A DNA stretch of 53,367 nt from Caldilineaceae bacterium (GCA_019637645.1 JAHBVH010000057.1:1-53367); one strand, 5' to 3'. Shown: positions 8,503 through 18,250, counted from the stretch's first letter. Translations and numbers: made by a program. Notes: a model not told the origin generated them from the sequence alone.

Positions 8503-10695
8503 TCAGCACCCTGGGGTTAAGCGGAAGAGTCCGCCTGACCCGGTGCCGATCCATAGCGCCCCATCGGGCGCGGTGGTTACGGCCAGCAGCGGCCAAACCA
8601 ACATAATCCGTTCTGCGACCATTTGTCCATCCGCGGCGCGTCCCAAGCGATAGAGCCCGGGGTTGCGACCATATTGGCCGAAGAAGATAGTGCCATAGGC
8701 CCAAGTAATGCCGGTTGGCGCGGCGGTGTTGAGCAGATCGACGACCGGCAAAGAATACCAAGGCTGCGGCGCGGTCAACGCCAGGGGAAAGCCATAGTAA
8801 GGCGTGGCATCTTCGGGCGTACCGGGCGGGGCTGTCGCTGGATCAAAGACATTGACTTCATCACCGGCGCTGACATTCTCTGGCACATTCGTCGCCCCAT
8901 TGTCCGTAAACCACAGGCGCCCCGACGGATCGGCGGTGAGGCCATAGGGATTGCGCAGACCACGCGCCGCGGTCTCAAAGACTTCGATCCGATACTCACT
9001 CAACAACCGGTCAATGGGTGCGCGCAACAAGCGCGCCGCAAAGCGATTGCCACCACTGACCACATTTTGCGCCCCCGCCTCAGCCATCCCCACAATCGGC
9101 CCGTCGGAATAGCCATCACGGACGCCGCCAGCAGAGACATAGAGATAGCCATTGACGACAGCGATCCCATTGTTGGCGTGGAAGAGTTGGCTGTTGACGG
9201 CAAAGCCGCCAGCCAAGGGTCTGTAGCTACCACCATCCGGGATCCAGCCTACTTCGCCCGCGCGGTTGAGAAAGAGCGCGCCATTGCTGTAGACCATGCC
9301 CGTAATCCGGCTTGACTCGCGCATGATCTCTTGCGGAGTATACCGACTCCCAGGGTCATAGATGGCAATCGCACGGCTAGGATGGTGGGCATCATATAAA
9401 ATGTTGGGATCGGGTTGCCCATCTAACGACGTGTCGAACGCCAGGAAAAGCCGCCCATCCGGTGCGAAGGCCAACGCGGTGATCCCCCGTTGATTGTCCG
9501 GCAGATGGCGATCCATACAGAAACCGCCGCGGGGTGTCAACCAACCATCACTATCAGCTGGCGCAGAAAGCCCGAGCGCGGCCTGAACGCCAACGGGAGC
9601 GGCAGCCACCCGGCCTGGTGCACTAACAACCGGTGCAGGCGTCGCGGTTGCGGCGGCGTCCACCGTTTCTACATCGGCAAAGGGAGTGGGTGCTTCTGCC
9701 GCGAGCGTCTCACTTGCCGCCACAGTCCCCGCCGCCACAGAATCTGTGATTGCAGCCGTTGATGCGGGCGGTGTCGTGACGGGGATCAAAGCCAATGATT
9801 GTAACAGGGCGGTGAGTTGTGGTTCTGGCGGCTCGATGCCACAGCTAATGGGCAGAATCAAATCCTGGCTAACCACCTGGAGCGGTTCCGCCACCGGTGC
9901 CGTACAGACATCATTAACGGGCGCTACATTCAGCGGGCCAAGCGTCAACCAACGCTCATTCGCGCTGGCCGCCTCAGCGACCGTTGTCGTTGTAATGACT
10001 TGGGTCGCCCGGCGTTCCAGGGCACCAAGTTCAATCCATTGGCGTACCAAGGCTTTGTCAGCCGCGGGCAATTCACCGATCATCGGCATTTTGCCACTTT
10101 CGATCACCTGCCACAACACCGAACTTTCGGCATCCCCAGGAATGACAACCGGGCCGCTCATGCTGCCCGCCATCAGGGACGCATAGGCGGTAACCTGCAA
10201 ATTCATCTGTTTGACCACACCACTGTGACAAGCAATGCAGGTGCGTTGGAAAATTGGCTGAATATCTTCCACGTAGCCCACCGTTGGCGTAACCGGCACG
10301 CGGATGCTTGTCGTCACCGGTGCGACGGGACTTTCGTTGCTGATGGTGATCAAGCCGGTCACCTGCACGACACTCGCCCGCTCAATGCGGCCGGTGCGAC
10401 AGGCATTGGTTTGGGGCGTCTCCCGGACATTACTATTTTGAAGCGCCACCCCATAGACGGTTTGCCCTAAAGCCAAACAGTTTTGGAGTTGGGCCATGTC
10501 GGTGAATGGCTCGAGGAACACGTTGAGATCGCCCCGAAGATTCGGCTCCCGAAAGGGAATGGCAGGACCTTGGATCGGTAGCGGCTGCGGTAGTTGGAGT
10601 TGCGGAGGGAGGGAATTAGCACTGCTCGTACAGGCGGCGATAAAAAAAAGCGAGAGAGGCAGACAAAAATAAAGTTTCAAAAATCGACGAACCAT
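8503..10695 (-). CDS. Lipoprotein with mono-heme cytochrome c-like segment fused to a beta-propeller (PQQ/sorbosone dehydrogenase-like)
   Basis: 730 aa from ATG 10695, preceded by GGTGAGAAC; a TTG at 10707 is less likely. A lipobox FFIAAC puts the lipidated Cys at about residue 22, so it is anchored outside the membrane. Around residues 153-157 is one heme c site, CIACH, in the arrangement QPIFQRTCIACHSG with GKMPM downstream, as in planctomycete-type cytochrome c domains. After a low-complexity Ala/Pro/Thr-rich linker (about 320-380), the C-terminal half has repeated LAFAPDGRLFLAF, NPYGLTADPSGRLWFTDNG and APDGALWIGTGSGGLF blades. These are typical of NHL/soluble glucose-sorbosone dehydrogenase propellers. 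It could oxidise a sugar and pass electrons to the heme; the catalytic role is inference. It is the last gene on this strand before the convergent elp3. Confidence 0.72.
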   Translation of the reverse strand: MVRRFLKLYFCLPLSLFFIAACTSSANSLPPQLQLPQPLPIQGPAIPFREPNLRGDLNVFLEPFTDMAQLQNCLALGQTVYGVALQNSNVRETPQTNACRTGRIERASVVQVTGLITISNESPVAPVTTSIRVPVTPTVGYVEDIQPIFQRTCIACHSGVVKQMNLQVTAYASLMAGSMSGPVVIPGDAESSVLWQVIESGKMPMIGELPAADKALVRQWIELGALERRATQVITTTTVAEAASANERWLTLGPLNVAPVNDVCTAPVAEPLQVVSQDLILPISCGIEPPEPQLTALLQSLALIPVTTPPASTAAITDSVAAGTVAASETLAAEAPTPFADVETVDAAATATPAPVVSAPGRVAAAPVGVQAALGLSAPADSDGWLTPRGGFCMDRHLPDNQRGITALAFAPDGRLFLAFDTSLDGQPDPNILYDAHHPSRAIAIYDPGSRYTPQEIMRESSRITGMVYSNGALFLNRAGEVGWIPDGGSYRPLAGGFAVNSQLFHANNGIAVVNGYLYVSAGGVRDGYSDGPIVGMAEAGAQNVVSGGNRFAARLLRAPIDRLLSEYRIEVFETAARGLRNPYGLTADPSGRLWFTDNGATNVPENVSAGDEVNVFDPATAPPGTPEDATPYYGFPLALTAPQPWYSLPVVDLLNTAAPTGITWAYGTIFFGQYGRNPGLYRLGRAADGQMVAERIMLVWPLLAVTTAPDGALWIGTGSGGLFRLTPGC

Positions 10696-10840
10696 GTTCT
10701 CACCCAAAAACTAGGACTTCTCGATCAATCACTGGGCAAACCGTAGCCATTCGTCCCGACGATGATAGGGTGGCTACCCGAGTAGAGCTGCGTAGCATAT
10801 ACTAATAGATTGCCCTGTAGCCGAGCGACAACCTATCATA

Positions 10841-10885
10841 AAGTCGCACTCTTTCCCCGCGTTGACACAAACCGATGTGCGACTT
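10841..10885 (-). terminator. Possible terminator after ribF
   Basis: A 9-bp perfect stem (10841-10849 with 10877-10885) and a 27-base loop lie 14 bases beyond the ribF stop. A second hairpin (GTAGCCA/TGGCTAC) follows at about 10743-10777. Neither has a strong T-run, so termination is tentative. Confidence 0.3.
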
Positions 10886-10898
10886 GGGGTGATCGCGC

Positions 10899-11894
10899 TT
10901 AGGCCAACACCGGGCCCAACGCGATCCCTTGCAATAACTGATGCGCGTGTTCTATATCAAGGCGAATTTGCGCAATCAAGTTGTCAATACTACTAAAACG
11001 TTGTTCATCGCGCAAACGGGCGATAAACTCAATGCTCAGTAGCTCTCCATACAGATCACCCGAATGATTGGCTGGCGGAAAGTCAAAGAGATGGGTTTCG
11101 AGACGCTGCTGCTGACCATCGACGGTTGGCCGGACCCCAAGATTGGTCACGCTATGAAAATAGCACGGTCCGTTTGCTAACTGAACACAACTGCGCGTGG
11201 CATAGACGCCATAGGCTGGCAACAGCTTATGCGGCACGATCTGTAGATTGGCCGTAGGCACCCCAATCAGCCGCCCCCGCTGATCACCCGTAATGACTTT
11301 CCCTTGAATCGTATAAAAACGCCCCAACAAGTCGGCGGCGGTGGCAACATCACCTTGTTGAAGGGCCTGTCGGATAGTGCTGCTCCGTACCGGGCGCTCC
11401 CCCCAGGTGATGGGGTCCATGACATGCAATGTATAGCCAAGCTCTTGGCCCAATTCCCGCAAGGCGGCTAGATCCCCTTTGCGGCCACGGCCCAAGGCAA
11501 AATCTGGCCCGACCACAAGCCCAGCCAACCCAATATGACGTTTGAGCAACTCGATAAATTCGCGCGCTTCTAGTTGGGCGATGGCGGTAGTAAAGGGCTG
11601 GATCACGCCAAAATCAATGCCAATCTGCTCGGCTAGCGCTAAGCGTTCGCTGGGCGTTGTCAGTAACGAGTGGGACAAGGCGGGGCGGAGCACAGCTAGG
11701 GGATGGGGATCAAAGGTGATAAAACCGCTTTGGGGCAACGTTTGGACGGCACCAGTGGCATAAGCCTGTTGAGCGGCTTCCCTCACTTTGCGCAAAAGTG
11801 CTTGGTGCCCACGATGAAGACCGTCAAAGTTGCCGATCGTCACAAACGAGGGTCCGGATAGTTGCATCTGGGTTAGATCGACAAACTTCTGCAT
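10899..11894 (-). CDS. ribF: Bifunctional riboflavin kinase / FMN adenylyltransferase
   Basis: 331 aa; converts riboflavin to FMN and then FAD in the cytoplasm. The N-terminal adenylyltransferase domain has GNFDGLHRGHQALL (nucleotide-binding HxGH), FDPHPLAVLRP and VVGPDFALGRGRKGD, followed by SSTIRQALQQGD. The C-terminal kinase domain has GRLIGVPTANLQI, PAYGVYAT and LETHLFDF. The start is the ATG at 11894; the upstream ribosome-binding site is weak. It ends the nusA-infB gene block, 31 bases downstream of truB, an arrangement common in bacteria. Confidence 0.95.
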   Translation of the reverse strand: MQKFVDLTQMQLSGPSFVTIGNFDGLHRGHQALLRKVREAAQQAYATGAVQTLPQSGFITFDPHPLAVLRPALSHSLLTTPSERLALAEQIGIDFGVIQPFTTAIAQLEAREFIELLKRHIGLAGLVVGPDFALGRGRKGDLAALRELGQELGYTLHVMDPITWGERPVRSSTIRQALQQGDVATAADLLGRFYTIQGKVITGDQRGRLIGVPTANLQIVPHKLLPAYGVYATRSCVQLANGPCYFHSVTNLGVRPTVDGQQQRLETHLFDFPPANHSGDLYGELLSIEFIARLRDEQRFSSIDNLIAQIRLDIEHAHQLLQGIALGPVLA

Positions 11895-11925
11895 AGCATG
11901 TTGCCCAAGCGCCTGTCAAAGTACA

Positions 11926-12894
11926 TTAATTGGTGATAAACCATTTCTCAGCCTTCCAGCGGCTAGCCTTACCTTCGCTGGCTGCTCCCTGATAGGCTAA
12001 GATCCCGACCAGCACGCCCGCGGCATCAATCCCTTGGGCCAAGGTCGGTACCGCGGTACCAAAGATCTGTGGCAAGGTCACAACCTGACCATGTCCCAAA
12101 CGTTTGATACTTTCATCATTCAAGACGACACGCGCCAACGGTAATCCGTAGCCCAACGGCTGTAGATATGTTTCCAGCGTTTCCGCTTGGGCTGCTCCTT
12201 CGAGGGCCGCCAGGGAGTGGGCTTCGGCCAAGGAAAACGGACCGGCGGCGGTGCGGCGTAACCAGGAAAGATGGCCCCAGGTGCCCAGTGCTTGGCCTAC
12301 ATCATAGGCCAAGCTGCGAATGTAGGTGCCAGCAGAGCAGCGTACCCGTAGCGCAAGTTGGGCGGGCGGGGTAAAGGCGACCAACTCAAGTTGGTGAATC
12401 GTAATCGGGCGTGGCTCCACCGTGACACTTTCCCCACGCCGCGCCTTATGATGGAGACTTTCGCCCCCTTGCTTGAGCGCGGAATAGACGGGTGGCGTCT
12501 GTAAAATATTTCCACGGAACGGCGCCAGCGCGGCTTCGATCATGGCGACGTTCAGCAGCGGCACCGCGCCCTCGGCAACCACTGTTCCCAAGCGGTCGTA
12601 GGTGTCCGTGGCTGTGCCCAAGGTGATTTCGGCCTCATATTCTTTATCATGGCCTTGGTAATATTCCACCAAACGGGTTGCCTGCCCCAAACAGAGCACC
12701 AACACCCCACTCGCCATTGGGTCCAATGTACCCGTATGCCCAATGCGCCGTTGTCCGCTCCAACGGCGCACAAGTTGTACAATATCATGGCTGGTGTAAA
12801 GACGTGGGGATGGTTCACACGAGGGAAGCAGCGATGGTAAGCCCGGCTTATCCACGATCAACAATCCGTGATAATGGCTTTCACGACGACGCAC
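11926..12894 (-). CDS. truB: tRNA pseudouridine(55) synthase
   Basis: 322 aa; makes pseudouridine at U55 in the T-loop of tRNAs. Visible motifs are LLIVDKPGLPS near the N-terminus, RRIGHTGTLDPMASGVL with the catalytic Asp, EYEAEITLGTATDTYDRLG, TPPVYSALKQGGESLHHKARRG and CSAGTYIRSLAYDVG. The start is a GTG at 12894: an in-frame TAG lies four codons upstream, so it cannot start earlier. GGAG is present 13 bases upstream, a rather long spacing. The C-terminal part is a PUA-like extension. A short loop between DKPG and the catalytic block (PSCEPSPRLY) is longer than usual. Confidence 0.95.
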   Translation of the reverse strand: MRRRESHYHGLLIVDKPGLPSLLPSCEPSPRLYTSHDIVQLVRRWSGQRRIGHTGTLDPMASGVLVLCLGQATRLVEYYQGHDKEYEAEITLGTATDTYDRLGTVVAEGAVPLLNVAMIEAALAPFRGNILQTPPVYSALKQGGESLHHKARRGESVTVEPRPITIHQLELVAFTPPAQLALRVRCSAGTYIRSLAYDVGQALGTWGHLSWLRRTAAGPFSLAEAHSLAALEGAAQAETLETYLQPLGYGLPLARVVLNDESIKRLGHGQVVTLPQIFGTAVPTLAQGIDAAGVLVGILAYQGAASEGKASRWKAEKWFITN

Positions 12895-13009
12895 GTTCAG
12901 CTATTTCTCCGTAATGCATGGCCTTGGGTCATTAGTCGATACCTCGGTCTACAAAGTCAGTATAAACGCAGCCGTGTCAGCGCTCTTTGGCTGCGCCGAC
13001 TAGCGCGAC

Positions 13010-13990
13010 CTACGCGGCGGCTTGACGTTGGTGTGCTTCTTTGAGCAACGCAACGACCCGCTCACTTACCTCGGCTAACGTTCCTGGCAACGTACACCCG
13101 CTGGCAGGTGGATGACCACCACCGCCTAGCTCAAAAGCCAGCGAACCAACATCAAAGCCAGGCTTCGCTCTAAAGCTACATTCTACCGCCAATTGTCCTT
13201 TTTCGTCTACTTTTTCAGTAAAGGTTGCGCTTATATTGGCTTCACTCGCGGTCACCAAGAGGCTGCTCAACTGACCATCGTCCTTGGTGCTGGCGCGTTG
13301 CATCTGTTCGCGGCTCAGCGTCACCCAAATGACACCCGCTTCGATATGGAGATCGGCCAAGACCTGCCCCCATAGTTGAAAGACTTTGACCGAGCGGCGG
13401 TTGAGGGTGCGGGCGACAATGTCGGCTAGGTTGCCGCCCCCTTCCATCAGACGCATCGCCGCGGCCATGACCGCGGCGGTTGTGTTGCTGGTGCGGAAGC
13501 AAAGGGTGTCGGTCACCAAACCGGTGAGCAAGCAGGTGGCGAGGGGACCGGTGAGCGGGACCCCGAGCGCCTCGGCGAGATAGACCAACATCTGGCAAGT
13601 TGCGGCACACTCGGGTGCCACCCAGTTGACCGTGCCAAAGCGCGTATTGGTGACGTGGTGGTCGATCACCAGTAGCGGCAGTTTGCCATGTGCCTGTGGA
13701 CGAAAGACCGCGCCCATGCGGTCGGCGCTTGAAGCATCCAGACAGATCAACAAGTCGTAGCTATCGGCTACGGCAGAGGGCTGGAGAATCGCGTCGCTCC
13801 CAGGCAAAAAACGAAATTCGGCGGGGGTTCGATCATGCATGGCCAGAACGGGCTCTTTGCCCAGGTGGCGCAAAATCCAGTTCATCCCCAATAGGCTGCC
13901 ATAGGCATCGCCGTCGGGGCTTACATGGCTAATACACAAGATACGGTTGTGCTGTCGCACCAGATCGAGAATAGTCGAATCAATTTTCAT
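13010..13990 (-). CDS. nrnA: DHH-family phosphoesterase (NrnA-like oligoribonuclease / pAp phosphatase)
   Basis: 326 aa from ATG 13990. The DHH domain shows ISHVSPDGDAYGS, DLLICLDAS and LLVIDHHVTNTRFG, which carry the metal ligands, and LLTGLVTDTLCFRTSNT. The DHHA1 domain ends in FELGGGGHPPASGCTLPG, the substrate-binding motif. Relatives degrade 2-5 nt RNA fragments and 3'-phosphoadenosine 5'-phosphate. Its place between rbfA and truB matches the widespread nusA-infB-rbfA-nrnA-truB-ribF order. Confidence 0.93.
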   Translation of the reverse strand: MKIDSTILDLVRQHNRILCISHVSPDGDAYGSLLGMNWILRHLGKEPVLAMHDRTPAEFRFLPGSDAILQPSAVADSYDLLICLDASSADRMGAVFRPQAHGKLPLLVIDHHVTNTRFGTVNWVAPECAATCQMLVYLAEALGVPLTGPLATCLLTGLVTDTLCFRTSNTTAAVMAAAMRLMEGGGNLADIVARTLNRRSVKVFQLWGQVLADLHIEAGVIWVTLSREQMQRASTKDDGQLSSLLVTASEANISATFTEKVDEKGQLAVECSFRAKPGFDVGSLAFELGGGGHPPASGCTLPGTLAEVSERVVALLKEAHQRQAAA

Positions 13991-14020
13991 GACTAGCAAA
14001 AGAAGTTGTGAAAACGAAAA

Positions 14021-14071
14021 TGAGCGTGAATAACGGGAAGTTCAGGAAAAACCTCACGCTAGCCACGCTCA
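14021..14071 (-). terminator. Possible hairpin between rbfA and nrnA
   Basis: TGAGCGTG (14021-14028) pairs with CACGCTCA (14064-14071). Read on the minus strand the stem is followed by ATTTTC. It could partially terminate or stabilise the operon mRNA between rbfA and nrnA. Confidence 0.3.
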
Positions 14072-14096
14072 CTGATGGTTTAAGAATAAAAAGACG

Positions 14097-14483
14097 TTAC
14101 CCAGATACCGAGGTTGGATCGTTGGCCGTTTCTGATGGCCGCTCATGAGCAATTTGTTGCAAGATTTCCTGCACACGCTCGGCCTTCTCTGGGATATCAT
14201 CATAATAGAACAATAATTCTGGGACTAAGCGTAGCGAACAACGTTCAGCCAATTGACTACGCAGATAAGGCGTTGCACGGCGCAGGTGCTTGAGCATCTC
14301 CTCGCGCGAAACATCTTCCTGTTGGTGGTTGACAAAAACCTTGGCGTTACGCAAATCTTTACTAACTTGCACCCCTGTTACGGTTAGCAAACTAAGCCGC
14401 GGGTCGTCTAGCTCATTGCTAATCATAATGCTTAACTCTTCGTAGAGCAATTCGGTAACGCGTTGTTGGCGGATATTTTTCAT
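14097..14483 (-). CDS. rbfA: Ribosome-binding factor A
   Basis: 128 aa; a KH-type factor that helps mature the 30S subunit and 16S rRNA 5' end. The start is the ATG at 14483 with AAGGAGAG five bases upstream; the open frame continues upstream to 14657 but through the spacer and its palindrome, which is not coding. Family features: [67 protein letters not shown]. It lies about 250 bases downstream of infB and 106 upstream of nrnA. Confidence 0.95.
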   Translation of the reverse strand: MKNIRQQRVTELLYEELSIMISNELDDPRLSLLTVTGVQVSKDLRNAKVFVNHQQEDVSREEMLKHLRRATPYLRSQLAERCSLRLVPELLFYYDDIPEKAERVQEILQQIAHERPSETANDPTSVSG

Positions 14484-14617
14484 GGCAACTCTCCTTCTTG
14501 GCTCGTCAGGATTGCGTCTATCGCGCACGGGGTGACCCGACAAACACAATCGCGTTGAACACTCGTCATCGCTCTGCCGAACGAGCACGATAAGGATGGG
14601 TAGCGTGGCACCAGCGC

Positions 14618-14648
14618 AACCTGTCAGGTTTTGAAAACCTGACAGGTT
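14618..14648. repeat. Perfect 15-bp palindrome in the infB-rbfA spacer (repeat family A)
   Basis: Arms 14618-14632 (AACCTGTCAGGTTTT) and 14634-14648 are exactly complementary about a single central G. The CCTGTCAGGTTTT core recurs at 24174-24206 and, more loosely, at 2011, 18152, 23284 and 29241. It may act as a transcription pause/terminator within the operon or as a processing site. Confidence 0.8.
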
Positions 14649-14731
14649 TGGGTGCACAAGTTCTCCAAAGTGTCATCAGGTTGCGGCGGCGCCACGCGGC
14701 ATCCATAACCCTACCCTAGCTCATCACAACG

Positions 14732-16759
14732 TTAGCGAACCCGTTGCTTCTCGTAGCATTCGATGATATCACCAGCTAATAGCTCATCTTGGCCCGTTAG
14801 CTTGATACCACATTCGTAGCCGGTACGGACTTCGCTCACATCCTCGGTGAAGCGGCGGAGCGTCTCGATGCGGATACCTTCCAAGATCTGGCTACCACCA
14901 CGTATCACCCGCGTTATGCCACCCCGCTTGATCAAGCCATCTTGCACCATGCAGCCAGCAATCATGCCGCGGCGCAATTTGAAGACTTGCAGAACCTGGG
15001 CATGGCCCAAAACACGGTCTTCGTAGACCGGCTCCAACATGCCCTGTAACGCCGCTTCGACATCTTCAATCATCTTATAGATGATATCATAGTGGCGAAT
15101 CTCAACCCCAGAGCTTTCGGCACGCACCAGGGCGGCTTTATCCGTATTCACACTAAAGCCAATGATGATGGCCTCGCTCGCTTCGGCCAACATAACGTCT
15201 GATTCAGAGATATCGCCAATGGTCGCCTGCAAAATCTTGATATCGACTTCTTCGTTCTTCAGATCTTGCAAACTCTTGACAACCGGCTCCAGCGTGCCTT
15301 GCATGTCGGCACGGACGATCAGGTTCAACGTCTTGGTCTCGCCGCCTTCCAACTTGGCAAAGAGATCATCCAACGACATCTGAGGCCGGGTTGGTGCTTT
15401 GGCCGCTTGGGCCGCGGTCAGCTGTCTTTCTTCGGCCAGGCGACGTGCTTCGCGATCTGATTTCAAGACATCAAAGTGATCGCCAGCCGACGGCACTTCC
15501 TGAATGCCCAAGACAACGACCGGGGTGCTGGGCCCAGCTTCCTTGAGGGCTTTACCGTCATGGCTAAACATCGCCTTGATGCGTCCCCAAGTATTGCCGA
15601 CGAGAATGGCATCCCCTTGATGCAAGGTCCCATTCTGGACCAACAGGGTGGCTGTCACCCCACGGAATTTATCGAGTTCCGATTCGATCACAGTTCCAAC
15701 ACATTGCCCTTTGGGATTGGCTTTGAATTCTTCAACTTCGGCGACCAGCAGGATATTTTCCAACAGATCTTCAATCCCGATCCGATTCAAAGCACTGAGC
15801 GGCACCATAATGGTGTCACCACCCCATTGCTCGGGTTGGAGCCCTTCTTGCGCCAACTCATCCATCACCCGTTGGGGATTGGCATTAGGCTTGTCAATCT
15901 TGTTGATCGCGACAATGATGGTGACGCCCGCGGCGCGGGCATGGCTAATCGCTTCTTTGGTCTGTGGCATAACACCATCATCGGCTGCGACCACCAGCAC
16001 TACAATATCAGTAACCTGCGCGCCGCGCGCACGCATGGAGGTAAACGCCTCATGACCAGGGGTGTCGAGAAAGGTGATCTTGCGCCCATCGACCGAGACT
16101 TGATACGCGCCGGTCCGTTGGGTAATCCCACCGGCTTCGCCGCCAGCGACATCGGTGTTCCGAATCCGATCCAACAGGGTCGTCTTCCCATGATCGACGT
16201 GGCCAAGCACGGCAACTACGGGTGGTCTGATCGCGAGATCTTTCTCCCCCCCCTGATGAATGACTCTCTGGATGTGAGAACGCTTGGCACGGGGTGCCGG
16301 TTCCGGCTCGGCAGCCTCGGTGGCCTCTTCGGCGGATGTGGCCGACTCGGGCCACTTTACCTTTACTTTTAGCTCTTCCCCTAAAATAACAGCCGTGTCA
16401 TGATCTAAGCTATGGGTAATCGGCGCCATAATCCCATATTGCATCAACACTTTGATCAAGTCGATGGGACTGCGCTCCATGAGCGTTGCTAGCTCACGCA
16501 CGGTAATGAATTCGCCCACCGTAATTTCAGTGGGGGCTTTGGCAACGGCCGGTGCCTTGGGGGCGGCTGGCGTTCTCGCTGGCTGCTGTGGTGGTCGTGG
16601 TGGCTGTTGCCCGCGCGGCGGCTGACCTTTGCCGCCCTGTTGTGGCCGCTGCTGGCCCTGCTGACCATTGGATTGGGGGCGCCCATTCCCTCTGGCTCTA
16701 TCGGCACCGCCCGCTGGTTTTGTATTCGGGCGTTGTTGCGTCTTATTTTGTGTTGCCAT
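14732..16759 (-). CDS. infB: Translation initiation factor IF-2
   Basis: 675 aa from ATG 16759 (AAGGGGAATGG upstream); the open frame runs further up but MATQNK is the likely start. After a short Gln/Pro/Gly-rich N-terminus (about residues 5-70) comes the IF2 N-domain ([34 protein letters not shown]). Then comes the GTPase domain with [17 protein letters not shown] (G1), [21 protein letters not shown] (G3) and NKIDK (G4), followed by domains II-IV ending [18 protein letters not shown]. It places fMet-tRNA on the 30S subunit. The N-terminal region is shorter than in enteric IF-2. It is preceded by a gene-free stretch of nearly 1 kb. Confidence 0.97.
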   Translation of the reverse strand: MATQNKTQQRPNTKPAGGADRARGNGRPQSNGQQGQQRPQQGGKGQPPRGQQPPRPPQQPARTPAAPKAPAVAKAPTEITVGEFITVRELATLMERSPIDLIKVLMQYGIMAPITHSLDHDTAVILGEELKVKVKWPESATSAEEATEAAEPEPAPRAKRSHIQRVIHQGGEKDLAIRPPVVAVLGHVDHGKTTLLDRIRNTDVAGGEAGGITQRTGAYQVSVDGRKITFLDTPGHEAFTSMRARGAQVTDIVVLVVAADDGVMPQTKEAISHARAAGVTIIVAINKIDKPNANPQRVMDELAQEGLQPEQWGGDTIMVPLSALNRIGIEDLLENILLVAEVEEFKANPKGQCVGTVIESELDKFRGVTATLLVQNGTLHQGDAILVGNTWGRIKAMFSHDGKALKEAGPSTPVVVLGIQEVPSAGDHFDVLKSDREARRLAEERQLTAAQAAKAPTRPQMSLDDLFAKLEGGETKTLNLIVRADMQGTLEPVVKSLQDLKNEEVDIKILQATIGDISESDVMLAEASEAIIIGFSVNTDKAALVRAESSGVEIRHYDIIYKMIEDVEAALQGMLEPVYEDRVLGHAQVLQVFKLRRGMIAGCMVQDGLIKRGGITRVIRGGSQILEGIRIETLRRFTEDVSEVRTGYECGIKLTGQDELLAGDIIECYEKQRVR

Positions 16760-17717
16760 ATTCCATTCCCCTTCTATGCTAAGCCGATGCTTATCCGATC
16801 GTCTTACCTTACCACCGCGGCCCACAGCATACCTTGCCTATACCAGGCAAACTTATGCAGTAAGCACCATCCCACCTACCCATGTGAGATCATGTGATTC
16901 CTCCCATTATCTCTACGGCGTCTCTATCCTGGATTGTGCGGTGGCGAGCACAATTCAATGGCAGGACGGCTTCTCAATGGGTAGCGATTTGTCCGAAGTT
17001 TCAATGCGTACGGGGGTAATATTAGCCCCTGCTGCATGCCTTATGCCGTGTGGCAACGCGCCCAAAGCATTCTGCGCATTCCACCATCCCTAGCCGCTTG
17101 GGCAGCATAACAGAGACAGGGCATGCACAGATAGTGTGAGCCGTACTTGCTCACAAAATAGGCGATATCATATCCATACAGCGACTACGATTTCCAAGGC
17201 GAGATTGGCTGAAGGTAAAGCCACCCCCAAAATGGCCCAGGTTGCCAAGCAACCCATAGGACCTATTTTCGAGGAGCGATCAAGAGGAATCGAACGAGGC
17301 TCAAGGAACCCGCACTCCCTTATCCCTGCTGAGATGGACCCTACACGTTGCAGTCAACTTGTGAGGGTTCTCTTTCTGCCAGGGCAGGAGCGCCAAGCAA
17401 TGCGAAGAGGTTTTCGCAAACCGATCACCTATTCATGGTGACCTCCGCAACGCATTGGTGCCTTGATTCTCGCCATTCCACTGTATCCAGCGCAATCGGC
17501 CAAGCTGATCATACTCCGTCCCGTGATCTTCGTCATTGTGTCGCGTTTGTCCCTACAGAAATTGCCCTGAATTGACAACTGCGTTTGCATCATATCACGC
17601 AAGGAGCAGATTTTACACGTCGCCATAGCTGCTATCCGCCGCCAGTGTTAGCCGCACCATCATTTGTTCCTATTCCAGATGATTTACACTTTCATTATCT
17701 AGGTAGTATACCACAAC
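16760..17717. other. Unusually long gene-free stretch inside the nusA-infB block
   Basis: 958 bases lie between ylxR and infB, where most bacteria have under 100 bases or only a small ribosomal protein gene. No minus-strand frame longer than about 65 codons exists, and plus-strand frames (for example 16668-17093, 17136-17441) have no ribosome-binding sites and resemble no family. Base composition is lower in G+C than the flanking genes. I looked for RNase P RNA, tmRNA, SRP RNA and T-box signatures and found none. It may hold an infB promoter, a decayed gene or an unknown RNA. Confidence 0.5.
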
Positions 17718-18038
17718 TTACACTTCCGATTGGCTACCACCCTCTATTACATCCGGCAAGGTAGCCAGAAACGTTTGCAATCGCTTACGGTCTTCCGCCG
17801 TAATGCTGGTCCGCAATGCCTGATTGAGGCGATTTCCCACCAAGACGGCCTGCACACATTCGCGATTGGGATGGATATAAGCACCCCGCCCGGCCAATTT
17901 CCCAGTTGGGTCAACCGCAACGCCCTGTTCAGTGCGCACAATCCGAATTAGGCCACGTTTGCCAGCCGTTTCCCGACAAGCGATACAAGTACGCTGGGGG
18001 ACATGTTTCACACGTGGCCCTTGTTTTTTCTTGTTCAT
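17718..18038 (-). CDS. ylxR: YlxR/RnpM-family RNA-binding protein
   Basis: 106 aa, the usual size for the DUF448/YlxR family. The signature VPQRTCIACRETAGKRGLIRIVRT is followed by AVDPTGKLAGRGAYIHPNRECVQ, matching the family's RxCxxCR...L.R.V, D...GR..Y.C pattern; the final cysteine of the pattern is present in REC. The family binds RNA and in Bacillus has been linked to RNase P and to transcription. ATG at 18038; weak upstream GAG. It is about 210 bases downstream of nusA. Confidence 0.92.
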   Translation of the reverse strand: MNKKKQGPRVKHVPQRTCIACRETAGKRGLIRIVRTEQGVAVDPTGKLAGRGAYIHPNRECVQAVLVGNRLNQALRTSITAEDRKRLQTFLATLPDVIEGGSQSEV

Positions 18039-18151
18039 GACGATTACTCGGTCGTCTTATCCTTCGCTGAGAGACCGCCCTGATCGAGAGCGATGCTCAA
18101 CAGCGGCCAGCTTTTGTCAACCTAGGGCTGTTGGCATTTCATGAGTGACTC

Positions 18152-18185
18152 GAGAGCTGACAGGCTTGAAAACTTGTCAGCTCTC
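18152..18185. repeat. Hairpin between nusA and ylxR (repeat family A, diverged)
   Basis: GAGAGCTGACA (18152-18162) pairs perfectly with 18175-18185, with a GGCTTGAAAACT loop that keeps the TTGAAAAC centre of family A. It lies between two same-strand genes, so it may attenuate or process the transcript. Confidence 0.65.
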
Positions 18186-18250
18186 CTTGTAACAAAGGTC
18201 AACAGAACTTAGCGGATGGTGCTTCTCTATAACAGACCGACCATAGGCGG

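Noticed and set aside
15476..16372. 298-codon plus-strand frame opposite infB
   Set aside because: It is the reverse complement of the conserved GTPase domain of IF-2 and has no ribosome-binding site or family resemblance; a shadow of a high-GC gene.
17265..17320. Possible tRNA T-arm (GTTCGATTCC on the minus strand)
   Set aside because: The flanking stem does not pair and no acceptor or anticodon arm fits.
17136..17441. 101-codon plus-strand frame in the infB-ylxR gap
   Set aside because: No ribosome-binding site, no family resemblance and composition unlike the real genes of the window.
16760..17717. RNase P RNA, tmRNA, SRP RNA or T-box in the gap
   Set aside because: None of their conserved core sequences could be found on either strand by eye; a covariance search would be decisive.
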